Shown here piece by piece: positions 48,481 to 61,126 of a stretch of DNA of 64,000 nt; the stretch's first letter is position 1; every line of letters starts with the position of its first letter. Origin of the DNA: Polyodon spathula (lineage: Eukaryota; Chordata; Actinopteri; Acipenseriformes; Polyodontidae). The position numbers and the translations under genes are program-made. The notes below the pieces were generated by a model. That model was not told the origin of the DNA, searched no databases, and worked only from the letters and a program-made list of their open reading frames with translations. The DNA is taken from positions 23,937,975 to 24,001,974 of the forward strand of contig NC_054547.1 of NCBI RefSeq assembly GCF_017654505.1, given 5' to 3'.

Positions 48481-51342
48481 GTGAAGGGACTGGGGAGTAA
48501 CAGGCATATAAAAGTAGAGCGGTATAAAAATTTTAAATGCTTCCGTTGCCAAGAGTATGGGCATATAAGTGTGCAGCGCCCAAATGAACATGAGCCCATG
48601 CAGTGTAACGTGGGTCTCAATGAGTATGATTGTGGGGTCATAAATGTGGTGAACATGGCACTAGGAGTACATAAGTTTCTAATGCCTTTAAAAATTAACG
48701 GGAAGGAAGCTCTGGCACTCGCAGATTCAGGTAATGCAATTACTTTGGTCTCCATGAATTTTGTGGAATCAAACCAATTGGACCATAATCTTAAAACTGG
48801 AATTACTTGCGTGCATGGGGATGTAAATTTTTATGCAACCAGTATGGTTAATCTTGAATGTCAAGATTCAAAGTGCAAAATGAGAGTTGGGGTTGTGCCT
48901 AAATTGCCGCACGCAGTAATTCTAGGAAGAGATTATCCAGGGTTTGATGCACTGGTTGAAGTTGAAGGGGAATTGGCTCCCCCTGTTGGAAATTTAGTGG
49001 CAGGCGAAACTGGCCCAGAGGAGTGCCTTGAACAGATCTTCCCGTTTCCAGACCCGACGTTGTTTGTAAAACCCCAAAGAATTCGAAAAACAAGAAGGGT
49101 TAAAAGAGAAGAAAGATGCAAGGGCCCCATAGGGGAAAGAGTACCAGAAATGTTACTTGGGGAGAGGGCACCTGGTACAGAACCAGTAGAAATTCGAGAC
49201 CAGGAATTAATGGAGCAATGGTCTCTGCCAAATTTACAGTTTGGAAGGGAGCAGTTAAATGATCTCTCATTGGTGAATATAAGGAAATCTGTGGTGGAAA
49301 TAAATGGGGTGCCGGTGGAAGGTAAAACCAAAAATCCTGTAGAACATTACATTCTCAAGAATGATTTGCTGTATAGGGTTGTACAACAAGAGGGAAATTA
49401 GGTCATACAGTTACTGGTGCCACAACCGTATAGAAATATAGTAATGAAGTTAGCTCATAGCCATTTGTTTGGAGCACATATGGGGGTCAAGAAAACTACA
49501 CAATGGGTTTTAAAGAGGTTCTTTTGGTTGGGCATATATAAAGAAATAGAGCAGTATTGTTTGGGGTGTCCAGAGTGCCAGTTAGCGAGTCCTCGGTCCC
49601 ATTTTAGAGTGCCTTTAGTTCCCCTTCCAGTGCCGTTTGACCATGTAGCAATGGATTTGGTAGGACCCTTACCTAAGTCAGCCAGGGGCCACGAATATAT
49701 TTTAGTGATTCTGGACTATGCCACACAGTATCCAGAGGCTATTCCTTTGCAAAACACCGCCTCAAAAACAATAGCAAAAGAGCTAGTCCAGGTTTTTTCG
49801 AGGGTGGGAGTACCAAGGGAAATTTTGACGGACCAGGGTACTCCCTTTGTATCGAAACTTATGTGAGACCTATGTAACCTATTAAGGATTAAACCCATCC
49901 GTACATCAGTGAACCACCCACAAACGGATGGCCTGGTTGAGGGGTTTAATCGTACCGTAAAGCACATGCTCAAGAAAGTAATCAGTAAGGATGGGAAGAA
50001 CTGGGACACCCTGTTGCCGTATTTAATGTTTGTGGTACGAGAAGTTCCTCAATCTTCTACTGGGTTTTCCCTATTTGAGTTACTTTATGGGAGACAGCCC
50101 AGGGGGATACTAGACATGGAAAGGGAAACTTGGGAGAGCCAAGTAGACACAGGTAAGAATGTGGTAGATCATGTAATGGAGATGGGGGAGAGAATTAGGA
50201 AAGTGACCCCCATAGTAAGAGAGCACATGGAGAAGGCTCAGTTAGAACAGGTGGGAAACTATAAGAAAGCACAAGTTAGAGGGTTCCAACTTGGGGATCG
50301 CGTGCTGGTTTTAGTTTCAACACCTGAAAGTAAACTGTTTGCCAGGTGGCAGGGGCCCTATGAAATAAATGAGGTTGTGGGTCCTGTAAACTGTAAAGTG
50401 CACCGGCCAGACCGCAGGAAAAAAGAGCAGATCTACCACATTAATTTGTTGAAGCCGTGGAAAGATCGTGAAACCGTCTTAATCGCAGAAGAGCCAATAG
50501 CTGAGGGTGATAGAGCACCAGCAGATATAGTTCACATAGGCCCCAATTTAGATGGGACACAAACTAGAGAGGTACGAGATTTAGTGAATAGAAATCAGGA
50601 CTTTTTCACCACATTACCAGGAAAGACAACGTTAGTGCACCACGATATAGTCACTGAACCAGGGGTAAAGGTAAAGCTCAGACCCTACAGAGTACCAGAA
50701 GCCAATAGGGAAGCAGTAAAAAGTGACGTTAAAAAAATGTTACGCTTGGTTGTAATCGAGGAATCCAATAGTGAGTGGACCAGCCCCATAGTCTTGGTTC
50801 CAAAGCCGGATGGGTCCTGGAGATTTTGTAATGGTTTTCGCAAGGTAAATGAGGTATCTAAATTTGACGCTTACCCAATGCCCCGGGTTGATGAGCTGAT
50901 TGAGAAATTGGGCAAAGCCAAATTCTTGTCTAAGCTGGACCTTACCAAAGGTTACTGGCAGATCCCGTTAACAGTTCAGGCTAAGGAAAAGACAGCTTTT
51001 GTGACCCTGGAAGGTCTATTTCAATACACGGTCATGCCCTTCGGATTACACTGTGCTCCTGCGACATTTCAGAGGCTTATAGATAAAGTTTTGAGGCCTC
51101 ATATTCAGTATGCCTCGGCATATCTTGATGATATCGTGGTGCATAGTGAGGACTGGGAGACTCACTTAGCTAAGGTGGAAAACATCTTAGACAGCTTACG
51201 TCAGGCAAGGCTTACAGCTAACCCCGAAAAGTGCCATCTGGGTTTAACAGAGGCAAAATACTTGGGCTACATTGTCGGAGGTGGGTTAATTAGGCCACAA
51301 GTGAGCAAAGTGGAAGCCATAAAAACTGGCCGAGGCCCATAA
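48481..51342 (+). pseudogene. Pol: zinc knuckle, protease, integrase, reverse transcriptase
   Basis: One frame, with stops only at 49399-49401 (TAG) and 49864-49866 (TGA). The knuckle CFRCQEYGHISVQRP lacks the last Cys (Arg instead). Protease: EALALADSGNAITLVS (DSG). Integrase: zinc-binding HSHLFGAHMG...CLGCPECQLA, core Asp in AMDLVGPLP, Asp in ILTDQGTPF, Glu in TDGLVEGFNRTVK, and a C-terminal GDRVLVL-SKLFARWQGPYEI chromatin/DNA-binding type module. Reverse transcriptase: SKLDLTKGYWQIPL, VMPFGLHCAPATFQ and AYLDDIVVHS (YLDD). It ends at a frameshift in an A run near 51320. Confidence 0.92.
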
Positions 51343-51974
51343 ATAAGAAGCATGTTTGGGCCTTCCTGGGTATTGTAGAATATTATAGGAGGTTTATTCC
51401 AGACTTTGCTACAATTGCGGCGCCATTAACCGAAATGACTAAGGGTAAAACTCCAAATATGGTTAAGTGGACAGGAGAGGCTGAAAAAGCCTTTAACCAG
51501 TTGGGAAACGTATTGTGTAGTGGCCCAGTATTAATAGTCCCTGATTTTAAAAAGCCATTTGTGGTACAGACGGATGCCTCTGAAGTGGGTCTCTGGGCAG
51601 TGTTGTCACAAATGATAAATGGTGAGGAACATCCGGTCATCTACCTAAGTAGAAAATTGTTACCAAGGGAGCAGCGATATGCCATAGTAGAAAAATAATG
51701 TTTGGCAGTAAAATGGGCTGTAGAAACCCTAAAATATTATCTACTGGGTAGAGAGTTTTCTGTGGTGACAGATCACACCCCACTCAAGTGGATGAGTCTG
51801 AACAGAGAGAAGAATGCCAGCGTGACAAGGTGGTTTTTAGCCTTGCAGCCATACCGCTTTACCATTAAACATAGAGCTGGTTCAGTAAATGGAAACGCAG
51901 GTGGTCTATCCCGAGCACATTGCCTCTCGACGGAGGCCGCTCTAACCAGAGGGTTTGAGCTGAGAGGGAGGATA
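51343..51974 (+). pseudogene. Pol continued: RT connection and RNase H
   Basis: After the frameshift the next frame gives WAFLGIVEYYRRFIPDFATI (connection), then DFKKPFVVQTDASEVGLWAV (RNase H first Asp), HPVIYLSRKLLPREQRYAIV, a TAA at about 51696, CLAVKWAVETLKYYLLGREF and VVTDHTPLKWM (DHxxL). The open frame runs into the 3' LTR without its own stop. Confidence 0.9.
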
Positions 51975-52566
51975 TGTGGGGCAATGAGAGCTAATAAGTA
52001 TGTCAGTCTGAGGCTGACAAGATCTATGTTCCCCTGTTAAGGTGAAAAACTTGTAGTTCCTTATAGGCATCATGGCCGAAGTGGCTGGGGAAACTACATT
52101 TCCCAGAAGCCTTTAGGGCTGGTGGTATTTAGCCGAAAAATGTAAACACACCTGTCTAATTGGATAGATAGGGTGTTAACTGATTGAGTGTTTGCAATTA
52201 TCTGTCCTATATAAACTGTCCTTTTGTTCTTAGGGATGAAAAAAGGGATGTGGCAGGAGTGTTGAATGTGGAGACTGTAAGTACAGAGGGATTAAATTGA
52301 TAAACTGGATTTGAAACACGAAAACAGCTTAGCTGTCCTGTGTGAGTTAAGGACTTCAGTACAGTGAAGTTAGTATCTTCAAGTGAAGATAGGATTTTGG
52401 TTTGTTCTGTTTGTAAAAGGGTGTATAGTATTTTGGTTCAACTATTTACTTTATTCCTGTCTTTTGTTTTGTTTTGTGAGAATAAAAGTGAACCAAGGCG
52501 CTGAATGATAACTCTGTCTGTGGGTGTTTGCTGTCTCTGCCGCTAGTCAGTCTTGGCTACCCCACA
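51975..52566 (+). repeat. 3' LTR, full length
   Basis: 592 bp, from TGTGGGGCAATGAGA to GGCTACCCCACA, with a TATA-like 'cctatataaactgtcc' at 52207-52222 and an 'agaataaaag' polyadenylation signal near 52480. The regions shared with the 5' LTR differ at a handful of positions. Confidence 0.93.
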
Positions 52567-53030
52567 CTGACAAATGATTCAGGATGTCAAGTAATTGGAT
52601 TAATGCGGGGTGTAGGCAGTTAGTATTCTTTTGGATCATCCAATAGACCCATAACCAACATTCTAGAAATTCTTATTTTTATAATCAAATAGTTCAGGAT
52701 GCTGAGAAACTTCAGTAGCTCCTCCATGTTGATGGATATTCGAGTTCATTTAGACATGACTTATCCAACACCAGGGACCTGATTGGCTAGACTCAATCAG
52801 ATTGCCGCTGAGAGAAAATGCTTGAGCAGCAAAATATCACTGACCAAGTGATATTCTGCCGTTCTAAAATTCTGCCACTGCGATATTTTTCCACAACATC
52901 ATTTTTTTGTCAATGTGTGTTCACTCTAATTGAAATAAAAGGTGAGCGATATGTGCAGCGTTTTGCAGCTCCCCGCTAGTGGTGCCATGCCGCTTATGTG
53001 TGTCCTAGGCTTTAAAGAGTAAGTAAACCA
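52567..53030. other. No recognised gene
   Basis: The sequence between two retroelements; contents unknown. Confidence 0.5.
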
Positions 53031-54754
53031 ATGTTCCCTCCTTCTCCCCTATCTGTTTTAGATGTAACCAACAGGGGCGTCAGGCCAGGTCATGCCCATT
53101 GGATATGGAGTGTGATGTGTCAGCGTGCAATTGGGCATCTGGAGTGGGTAAGCATGGGAAAAATGGTCGGGAGGGGCCTTCTATTGTGAATGCAGTTTTA
53201 GGCAAGCTGATAACCCACACATTAATGGACACCCACTGGGTGTGAGCAGACCTTGATTAAAGCAGCTCTCTTGGGCGGGGTGTCGTGGCAGCCACAAGGC
53301 CTGGTGGTGATCTCCTGCGTCCATGGAGATACGGAGATGTACCCCATCCTAAATGTATATTTATTGGTAGGAGCGATAAAACTCCACCTAGTAGTTGGAG
53401 TGGCGGAAAGGCTACCACACCCAATAATTCTGGGTCGAGACTGGACAAATTATAAAGAATTGGTTAAATTAATGGCAGTCTCGACTGCACACGTAAACGT
53501 GACAGAAAAAAAAGAAAAGGAATGAATTGGTGAAGTGTTTCCTTTTCAACCCATTTTCCGTCATAGAAAAATGAATAAAGATAGACGGACTCCAAAATGA
53601 GAGGGAGCATCATTAAGACAAGGCTGGGGTCTGGTGGGAGAACGCTCAAGTGGTAACAAACGCCAGTCAAAAGGAGTTGGAATGCAGTGTGATGAAAGAG
53701 GGTGAGGTTACTGGGCCATCTAGGGCAGATGCTACTCCTGCCCCTCTTAATATACCGGACATGTGGTATTCAAGCGCGGACATAGTGTGGGGCCAACATA
53801 ATGACCCGTCACTAGTGCATGCTTGGGGACGTCTGGTCTATTGAAGGTAAGGATGTTGATGGTGCTGGGGCGCTAGCATATCCACATTTCAGTATCAAGG
53901 GGCAATTACAGTACAGGGTAAACCTAGCCATGGGCACAGGATAGCCTGTAACACAATTATTGGTTTCCCTGTCTTGTCAGAACGAGATCATGAGGCTGGC
54001 GCATGATATCCCTTTTGCGGGGGCACCTCAGAGCTGACAAGACAAGGGACCGGATATGGGCTCAATTCTATTGAGTAGGTCTTCATACTGATGTGTCGAG
54101 ATATGTAGCCACATGCCCAGACTGCCGATTATTTCCACTCCTTTTGAAAACATTGCAATGGACATAGTGCACCAAGACGGCACCAATCGCTTCTGTGTAG
54201 ACTTCTGGAAGGTAAACGCTATTGCCAAGTTTGATGCATCCCCTATGCTTTAGGTCAACAAACTTTTAGAAAGACAGGGAAAGGGGATACTGGCAGAGAA
54301 AACCGCATTTTCAAAACCAGAAGGTCTGTTTCATTTCAAAACCATGCTACATGGTGCACCCACTGCCTTTCAGAGACTGATGGACCAGGTTTTATGCCCA
54401 CATCATGAATATGCAGCAGCGTATATTGATAATGTGGTGATTTACAGCTCCACCTGGTGCGAGCATTTGGCTAGGATTATAGCCATCCTTAGTCTCTTGA
54501 TACGATACTACCTGCTGGGACACTCATTTTATCTTGTTACAGACCACACCCCACTCAAGTGGTTTAGCACAGTGAAGGACAGCAATGCCCAGATAACTCG
54601 ATGGTACCTGGCATTGCAACCCCTCATGTACCACATGGTACCCCATGCTGGGAAAGACCGTCAAAATGCAGATTATTTTTCCCGGGAGGGGGGAGTAATG
54701 GGAAAGATAGATTGATCCGAGTTTTCCTTCGGCTCAACTCTGAGCGGTGGGATA
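53031..54754 (+). pseudogene. Decayed gypsy pol related to the Gmr1-type element
   Basis: A degenerate knuckle-like stretch at 53060-53090 is followed by VVISCVHGDTEMYPILNVYL and GVAERLPHPIILGRDWTNYK (53253-53525), matching the same segment of the 47269 element (CVHGDVNFYATSMVNL...LPHAVILGRDYPGF). From 54344: GAPTAFQRLMDQVL and AAYIDNVVIYSS (YIDN in place of YLDD). Within 25 codons this jumps to RYYLLGHSFYLVTDHTPLKW of RNase H, so a large internal deletion joins the two domains. It ends at a purine tract before the LTR at 54755. Confidence 0.82.
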
Positions 54755-55330
54755 TGTGACAGTAATTCAATGAACCTTGGTTGTAAATCTCCCTCCTGAC
54801 CTGTGAGGGTAATAAATGAGGACAGAGTTTTTTTTGAAGGGTCAGGAAGTCGGTCAGTCTGAAAAAGGCGAGACTCCGTTGCAAGAACGTATTGACCTGG
54901 AAGGGAAACAATGAAGCAGAGAGTCATGTGTGACAGGATATAAGGGGGACGGATAATTGTAATCTGTTCCTTCATTTGGTTATTAGTAAGTGACCTGGAA
55001 GGACCTGTATTTGTGTGGTGAATAATCGTGAGTGTTTGTTTTGTTCTGTCTGTTGTTGCTTGCAATTACTAGACAGCTAACATGTTCCGGAGCTGTCACC
55101 AGATGCCAGCACAAACTTAGGACAGCACTTCACTTGTACCACTGTATTGTACCACAATTACTAATTTACACACTAAACTGACTTGCGTACGTGTTTTGTG
55201 TTTAATGTGGGAATACAATAACGGGACTACTATTTTGAAACCAGTCCAGGGATTATAAATGTAAGTAACACACGCTGCTGTATTACTTACCAGCGTTATT
55301 ATTTGCTGTTTGTTTCTCCGACATACAATG
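54755..55330 (+). repeat. 3' LTR of the decayed gypsy (family B)
   Basis: Starts TGTGACAGTAATTC directly after 'ctgagcggtgggata', a purine-rich tract in the expected place. It shares segments with 40574-41115, 23865-24480 and 25439-25960, which links those solo copies to this retroelement family. Confidence 0.7.
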
Positions 55331-55344
55331 GACATAAGGAAATA

Positions 55345-55655
55345 TGAAACCCTGAGTGAGTGAAAACATGCTGCTTTTATGCAGCTGTATCGAGACTCGA
55401 TTGCTAATCAATCATTCAATTGGAGTCGAGGTACAGCTGCATGTGAATTAATAAAGTGCAATTCCCCGTGCTCACATATTATTACTTTTTACTTGCACGT
55501 GAAGTGCTGTACAATCCTCGTGCCAAAATAAATATATATTTGAAACATTCATGTTACACAGACCCGTTTATATCCCATGTACCAATGACTACACACCAAC
55601 ATTAACACACAACATACAACACAAAATACACACAGGAGCGGGCACTTTGCCACAA
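55345..55655 (-). mobile_element. LTR-like repeat family A, copy 6 (partial)
   Basis: Left end inside the element ('ctgagtgagtgaaaacatgc'), right end 'gggcactttgccacaa'. It matches copies 2 and 4. Confidence 0.75.
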
Positions 55656-55799
55656 TTGCATTTATTTTTGTTATTTAAATAAACGGTGCATGCCACGTTT
55701 TTTTTGCAACTGCAGTACTGCCTCTGTTTCTTCCTGCTTTCTTTCCTGACGTCACCACCCGGCAACCCTGTCACATCTATACACCCAGAATATTCACCT

Positions 55800-56095
55800 A
55801 CTTCCAACATTTTCTAGACAGTTCTAGAATTAGGTTCATATTGAAATTTCTAGCACCTTGTAGACAATACTACCATACAATCAAAGGGTACGAATACTTT
55901 TGAATTAGCATTTTTTGAGTTTTTCAAATATACGAATTTGAGGTTTATTAACATCTATGGATAAATACATGAAAAATGATGGAGGTGTTTCCTTTTTTTC
56001 AAACATGTTCTCAAAGGATCTAAGATACAAAAGTTTCTTTAAAAGATCTAGAACCTATAAAGGTAACCAAATACATTTGAACACTTATATATGAT
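55800..56095 (-). mobile_element. Tc1 terminal fragment
   Basis: The inverse of this segment matches the left end of the Tc1 at 22028: 'aacattttctagacagttct' and 'caccttgtagacaatactac' correspond to 22090-22165. No transposase sequence is attached. Confidence 0.7.
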
Positions 56096-57204
<1,109 letters not shown>

Positions 57205-57364
57205 GACGGTCGGTTTCAGGTACTCGAGAAAGTGAATCAAATTCTTTCAACAGGTACAATCACCTGTTGAAGTCCGTGATCCTTTAGTACCTTGCCTTGA
57301 TCGATCATCTTTTGAGTTTATGACTAGGCAAGTCCCGTGGACACTCACATGCGCTTTGAATCAA

Positions 57365-57605
57365 ATTAGTAGAAACAATTCAGGCAACCTTGACCCCCAA
57401 CGCTTTCACTGTTATGCCTATTTGCTTTGTGCTGGGCAAGGATGACCCAATTGTTTCTTCTAACTTAGCTTGTGTTTTTGATACAAGTTAGAAGAAACAA
57501 TTGGGGCAACCTTGAGCCCCATTGGTTTTACAGTTATGCATATTTGCTTTGTGCTAGGCAAGGTTGCTGCAATGGTTTCTTGAAACTTGGCTTGTGTTTT
57601 TGATA
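57365..57605. repeat. Tandem duplication of about 120 bp
   Basis: Two diverged copies: 'agaaacaattcaggcaacct' ... 'gctgggcaaggatg' and 'agaaacaattggggcaacct' ... 'gctaggcaaggttg', each ending with 'cttgtgtttttgata'. Confidence 0.85.
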
Positions 57606-57774
57606 TCTCCACTTTAAATTGATGGGCATTGTGATGTTCCTTCACTCTAAATATATATTAATATATAATGGACTGGCTGTAATAAAACACATGGAGGCCG
57701 GCTTGTTGGTATCATAACAATGAACTCTCTTTATTTTATTTCCTCCTTTGACCCCACTTCCCTCCATGCATTAC

Positions 57775-58222
57775 TGTGGCAGGGCAAAGTTTTCCTGCCC
57801 CTTTAAGGGATGGGGTCACGTGATTGGTGACCATTCTGCCTCTGGAGTGGAGCTACAGCCAAGAGTCGGAATGGCTGCCAATTAAACACATGACCCCAAT
57901 CACTAAATTGGGGGATTATATAATTAATGATTTAATTGGCCCAGCTGGTCAATATAATGCTGGCCGTGCTACAGCACGAAAGAGAGAACAAATGAGAAGC
58001 ACTGAAGGGGGGGGTGCTGCCTTCCTGACTGAGTTTTGTATGTTTTGTTTAAGATATTTCTGTTGTGTTTCAATCTTTGTTTTGGCCACCGTGCCCTTTA
58101 TTTTGCCGTGTGGCATTTCTTTATATTTAGATGTTTTGATTTATTAAAATAAACCCCCCATTTGCTAAAATACCCTGTCTCTGAGTCTTGAGAATGCCAG
58201 TATCCTCTGCCATCCTGTCACA
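57775..58222 (+). mobile_element. Solo LTR with 5-bp target duplication
   Basis: 448 bp from TGTGGCAGGGCAAAG to CCATCCTGTCACA, flanked by attac on both sides (57770-57774, 58223-58227). It has a TATA-like 'gattatataattaatg' region and a 'ttattaaaataaac' polyadenylation-like signal near 58141. No internal region is present, so recombination between two LTRs is likely. Confidence 0.92.
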
Positions 58223-58742
58223 ATTACGTTTTGTCTTAAAGGGACAGTACTGGAATATGAACATTACATCCCTCCTTAACTTTATTTATTTAATTTACTT
58301 TAGTTCTTTCAGTCTATTTCCTATCAAACAGTATTGCTCATCAATCTTAATGATGTACAAAGTCTTTCAATTGTTCAGATGGTTTTGTCGCTCTCCTTTT
58401 TGGATAGCACGTTGCACCGTTCCCTTCTGCATTCTGAGGTTCTTCCACCTGGGTGTTCTCTTGTTCGATTGGTTCCATGGAGGGAACGAGAACATCATCA
58501 TCATCGTCTTGCTCTTCGGGATGAGCAGAGGATGTGTGGGTTGTTCCATGAATTAGCTTGAAGTGAGACACATTTCTGGTTACCACATGGGCGCCTCTTT
58601 AGCAGTAGTCATTGTGTCATTGATGACGGTTACCCAATATGGTTGAGGGAGATATGGTGGTGATAGTTTGTTCAGTGGCTTCAGGTTCTTTACCAGTACA
58701 CAGTCTCCTGGTGTGAGAAAGGAGAGTGTAGCTCTCTTTCAT

Positions 58743-59387
58743 TTATCTGCCTGCTCCTTCATTTTCTCTTTGGCAATTCTGTCTTTCAGGGACATTTTGA
58801 AGGACTTGCTTGGAGAAAGATGGAATTTTGATGCGTGGAGGGCTTTTGAACAATGCAGCCGCTGGTGAGATTCCAGTGGAGCTATGTGGAGTTGCTCTGT
58901 AGTTTCTGAGGAACTTGTACAGTTCTTGGGTTGGTGTTTTTCTTTCAATGATGGCAGTGCGAAGCGTTTTCTTTATGGTTCTCATAAACCTCTCTACTTC
59001 GCCATTGGCTTGTGGCCAATGAGGCATTACCTTCCTGTGATTAAACCCAAGACACTCTGCAAATAAAGCAAATTCAACACTGTTGAAGGGCAGGCCATTA
59101 TCACTTATAACAACCATAGGACTGCCAAATGCTGAGAAGATTTTGTCAAGCTTTGGTATGACTGCTTTAGCTGACGATGTAGTCACTGACTCAACCTCTG
59201 GGAATCTGGAGTAATCATCCATGACTGCTAATAGGTGACCACCACTTGGAAGATCACAGAAGTCAATACTGACATGTGTCCATTGGCTTGAAGGAGGTTC
59301 AGTCATTTTAAGTGGGGCAACCTGATTGGTTGCTGTTGTCTCTTGGCATGGTAAGCAGTTTTTGAGGTAGGCTTCTACATTTGTCAA
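58743..59387 (-). pseudogene. Gypsy integrase fragment
   Basis: 214 open codons: NCLPCQETTATNQ (end of the zinc-binding module, CxxC), WTHVSIDFCDLPSGGHLLAV (first Asp), VVISDNGLPFNSVEFALFAE (second Asp) and PQANGEVERFMRTIKKTLRT (Glu). The catalytic triad is retained. It is followed by a lysine/serine-rich tail and no stop until the frame ends at 58743. The N-terminal His residues are lost. Confidence 0.88.
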
Positions 59388-59618
59388 TTCCTGGGAACCA
59401 GACTTTTTCCCAAAAAAGCTGTTTGGTTTTAACTATGCCAAGGAGACCTTCATGTGTCAGGGCAATGGTGCGGTTCCAAAGCTTCTATGTAATCACTAGT
59501 CTGTTGCTGCATAGCAGGGTGTTCGTCTTGTTAGTTTAGACTTCATGTGGGCATATGAGAGCAAGCATGCGTTTTCTTCTGGAGGTAGCTTTTGTGCTGC
59601 TTTTATCAACTCAGTCCA

Positions 59619-60122
59619 TCATCCATTGTGCACTGTTTCAATGACAAGCTGTAGACAGGCGCGAGAGTTTGTTTCAGTTTGTATTTCAGGCAGTGTCATC
59701 GCCTTTGGAAGTGCATGAGAAAGGACAAAGTGAACGTGTTCTTCAACAAGTTCAGTTCCTGTACAGTTGTGTAATGTGGACAGCTTTGTGGGGTGCCGTG
59801 AGAAGTAGTCAGCTGGGTTTTCTGCACCTGGGTGATAACTAACATTGTAGTCATATGCTTGTAGTTTCAGCAGCCAGCATTCAATACGGGCTGGTAGCTT
59901 TGAAGTGGGGTTGTTGAAGAGTGGCTCCAAAGGCTTAAGGTCTGTAACAATGATGAAGTTGTGGCCATAGAAATAGAGATTGAAGTGGACACACCCCAAA
60001 CAATGGCAAGGGCCTCTTGTTCTCTCTGAGTATCTGAGTATGAGTATCAATGTTTGACTGGTGACAGTGTCTTGCTGGCATAGGCGATTGTGTGAACTTG
60101 TCCTTGCACATCTCTTTGACAT
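59619..60122 (-). pseudogene. Gypsy RNase H fragment
   Basis: Recognised by HNFIIVTDLKPLEPLFNNPT, ARIECWLLKLQAYDYNVSYH and PGAENPADYFSRHPTKLS, the C-terminal RNase H part (xxxTDxxPL, PGxxNxADxxSR). The N-terminal part is shifted to another frame near 60000. Confidence 0.85.
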
Positions 60123-60260
60123 AAAACTGCTCCCAGAATGACAGGGCTGGCATCCACAACTAGCTCAGTTGTTTTCATAGGGTGGAAGTAGGCTATTATG
60201 GTGTCACTTGTCAAGTTCTTCTTCACTGTTAAGAGTTGTTTGGTGTTCTTGTGTCCATTG

Positions 60261-60829
60261 CCAAGGTTGATTCTTTTTTGTCAGTTCCCTGAGTGGTTGT
60301 GCAATTGTGGCTAGGTTGCGTTGCGTTTTTTGGTTATATATAAGGAGTCGCCATAATCAATTTAACCACGTTAGAAAAAAAGAATGGAGACTAACTATAC
60401 AGGACCAATCCATTTTTTTTCATCATCAGTCCATTTTCCTTTTTGAACAGACACAACATATTGTAAATGAAGACAGATCTTGAAACACGGCCTATTTGTG
60501 GCAATGAAATTTGCTTGGACTCTGTAGCAAGCTTGGCCCCCACTTTTGTTAGTCACTTTGCTATTACTTTCCACTGCAATACAAACAGGGTTAACAACTT
60601 ACATTTCTACATGTTGTATAACTTGATTCCTGGTGTACATATCACATTTGTAAGTAGCTGAACCCTTATTATTGGACAGATTCACATGATCTTGTAGTAA
60701 AGACAGTCTTTAACTAGTTTTCTCACTTAGATAAGTGGTTCTCTAGATATATGCATGTGTGGGTGATGTGTGACATAGAAATGTGTTATTTTCCAAGACA
60801 ATATTTTACACTATGAGTTTCTGGATCAG
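60261..60829. other. No recognised gene
   Basis: No supported feature was seen here. Confidence 0.5.
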
Positions 60830-61126
60830 CACACCTTGTTCATCTGGTAGAGTTAACAGTGCCATGGGAAGATACTGTGGATGAGGCATATGAGAGGAAA
60901 AAACCGGTATGCTCAACTAGCTGCTGAAGCGGAACAGCTGGGATGGAGAGTCCGAGTTTATCCAGTGGTGGTGGGTTGTCAAGGATTTGTCGCACACTCT
61001 ATAACCCGGTTTCTCAGAGATGTCGGGTTCAGTGGCCAAGAGTTGCGTCACACAGTGAAGAACTTATCTGAAGCAGCAGAAAGGAGGAGCACCTGGCTGT
61101 GGTTGAGACGGAAAGATTCTGGATGA
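60830..61126 (+). pseudogene. C-terminal fragment of a LINE ORF (R2/NeSL-like type)
   Basis: TVPWEDTVDEAYERK just before 60900 runs, after a small frame break, into RYAQLAAEAEQLGWRVRVYP, VVVGCQGFVAHSITRFLRDV and KNLSEAAERRSTWLWLRRKD, then a stop at 61124-61126. This combination is a recurrent C-terminal end of fish LINE proteins with a restriction-like endonuclease; it is assigned from memory of the family. Only the last ~95 codons are present, as expected of a 5'-truncated insertion. Confidence 0.65.

Larger units (their letters stand above)
47269..52566 (+). mobile_element. Gmr1-type Ty3/gypsy retrotransposon with both LTRs
   Basis: 5.3 kb. 5' LTR 47269-47552, primer site, gag, then pol in the order protease, integrase, reverse transcriptase, RNase H, a purine tract (agagggaggata) and 3' LTR 51975-52566. 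It is flanked by CTGA on both sides (47265-47268, 52567-52570). Having integrase ahead of the reverse transcriptase is known from the Gmr1 group of deuterostome gypsy elements and differs from ordinary gypsy. Only a few stops and one frameshift interrupt pol, so it is fairly young. Confidence 0.93.
58350..60260 (-). mobile_element. Gypsy retrotransposon fragment, conventional domain order
   Basis: On the minus strand RNase H (60122-59619) comes before integrase (59387-58743), the normal gypsy order and unlike the element at 47269. No LTR is recognised on either side. Reverse transcriptase upstream of 60160 is too decayed to follow. Confidence 0.8.
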
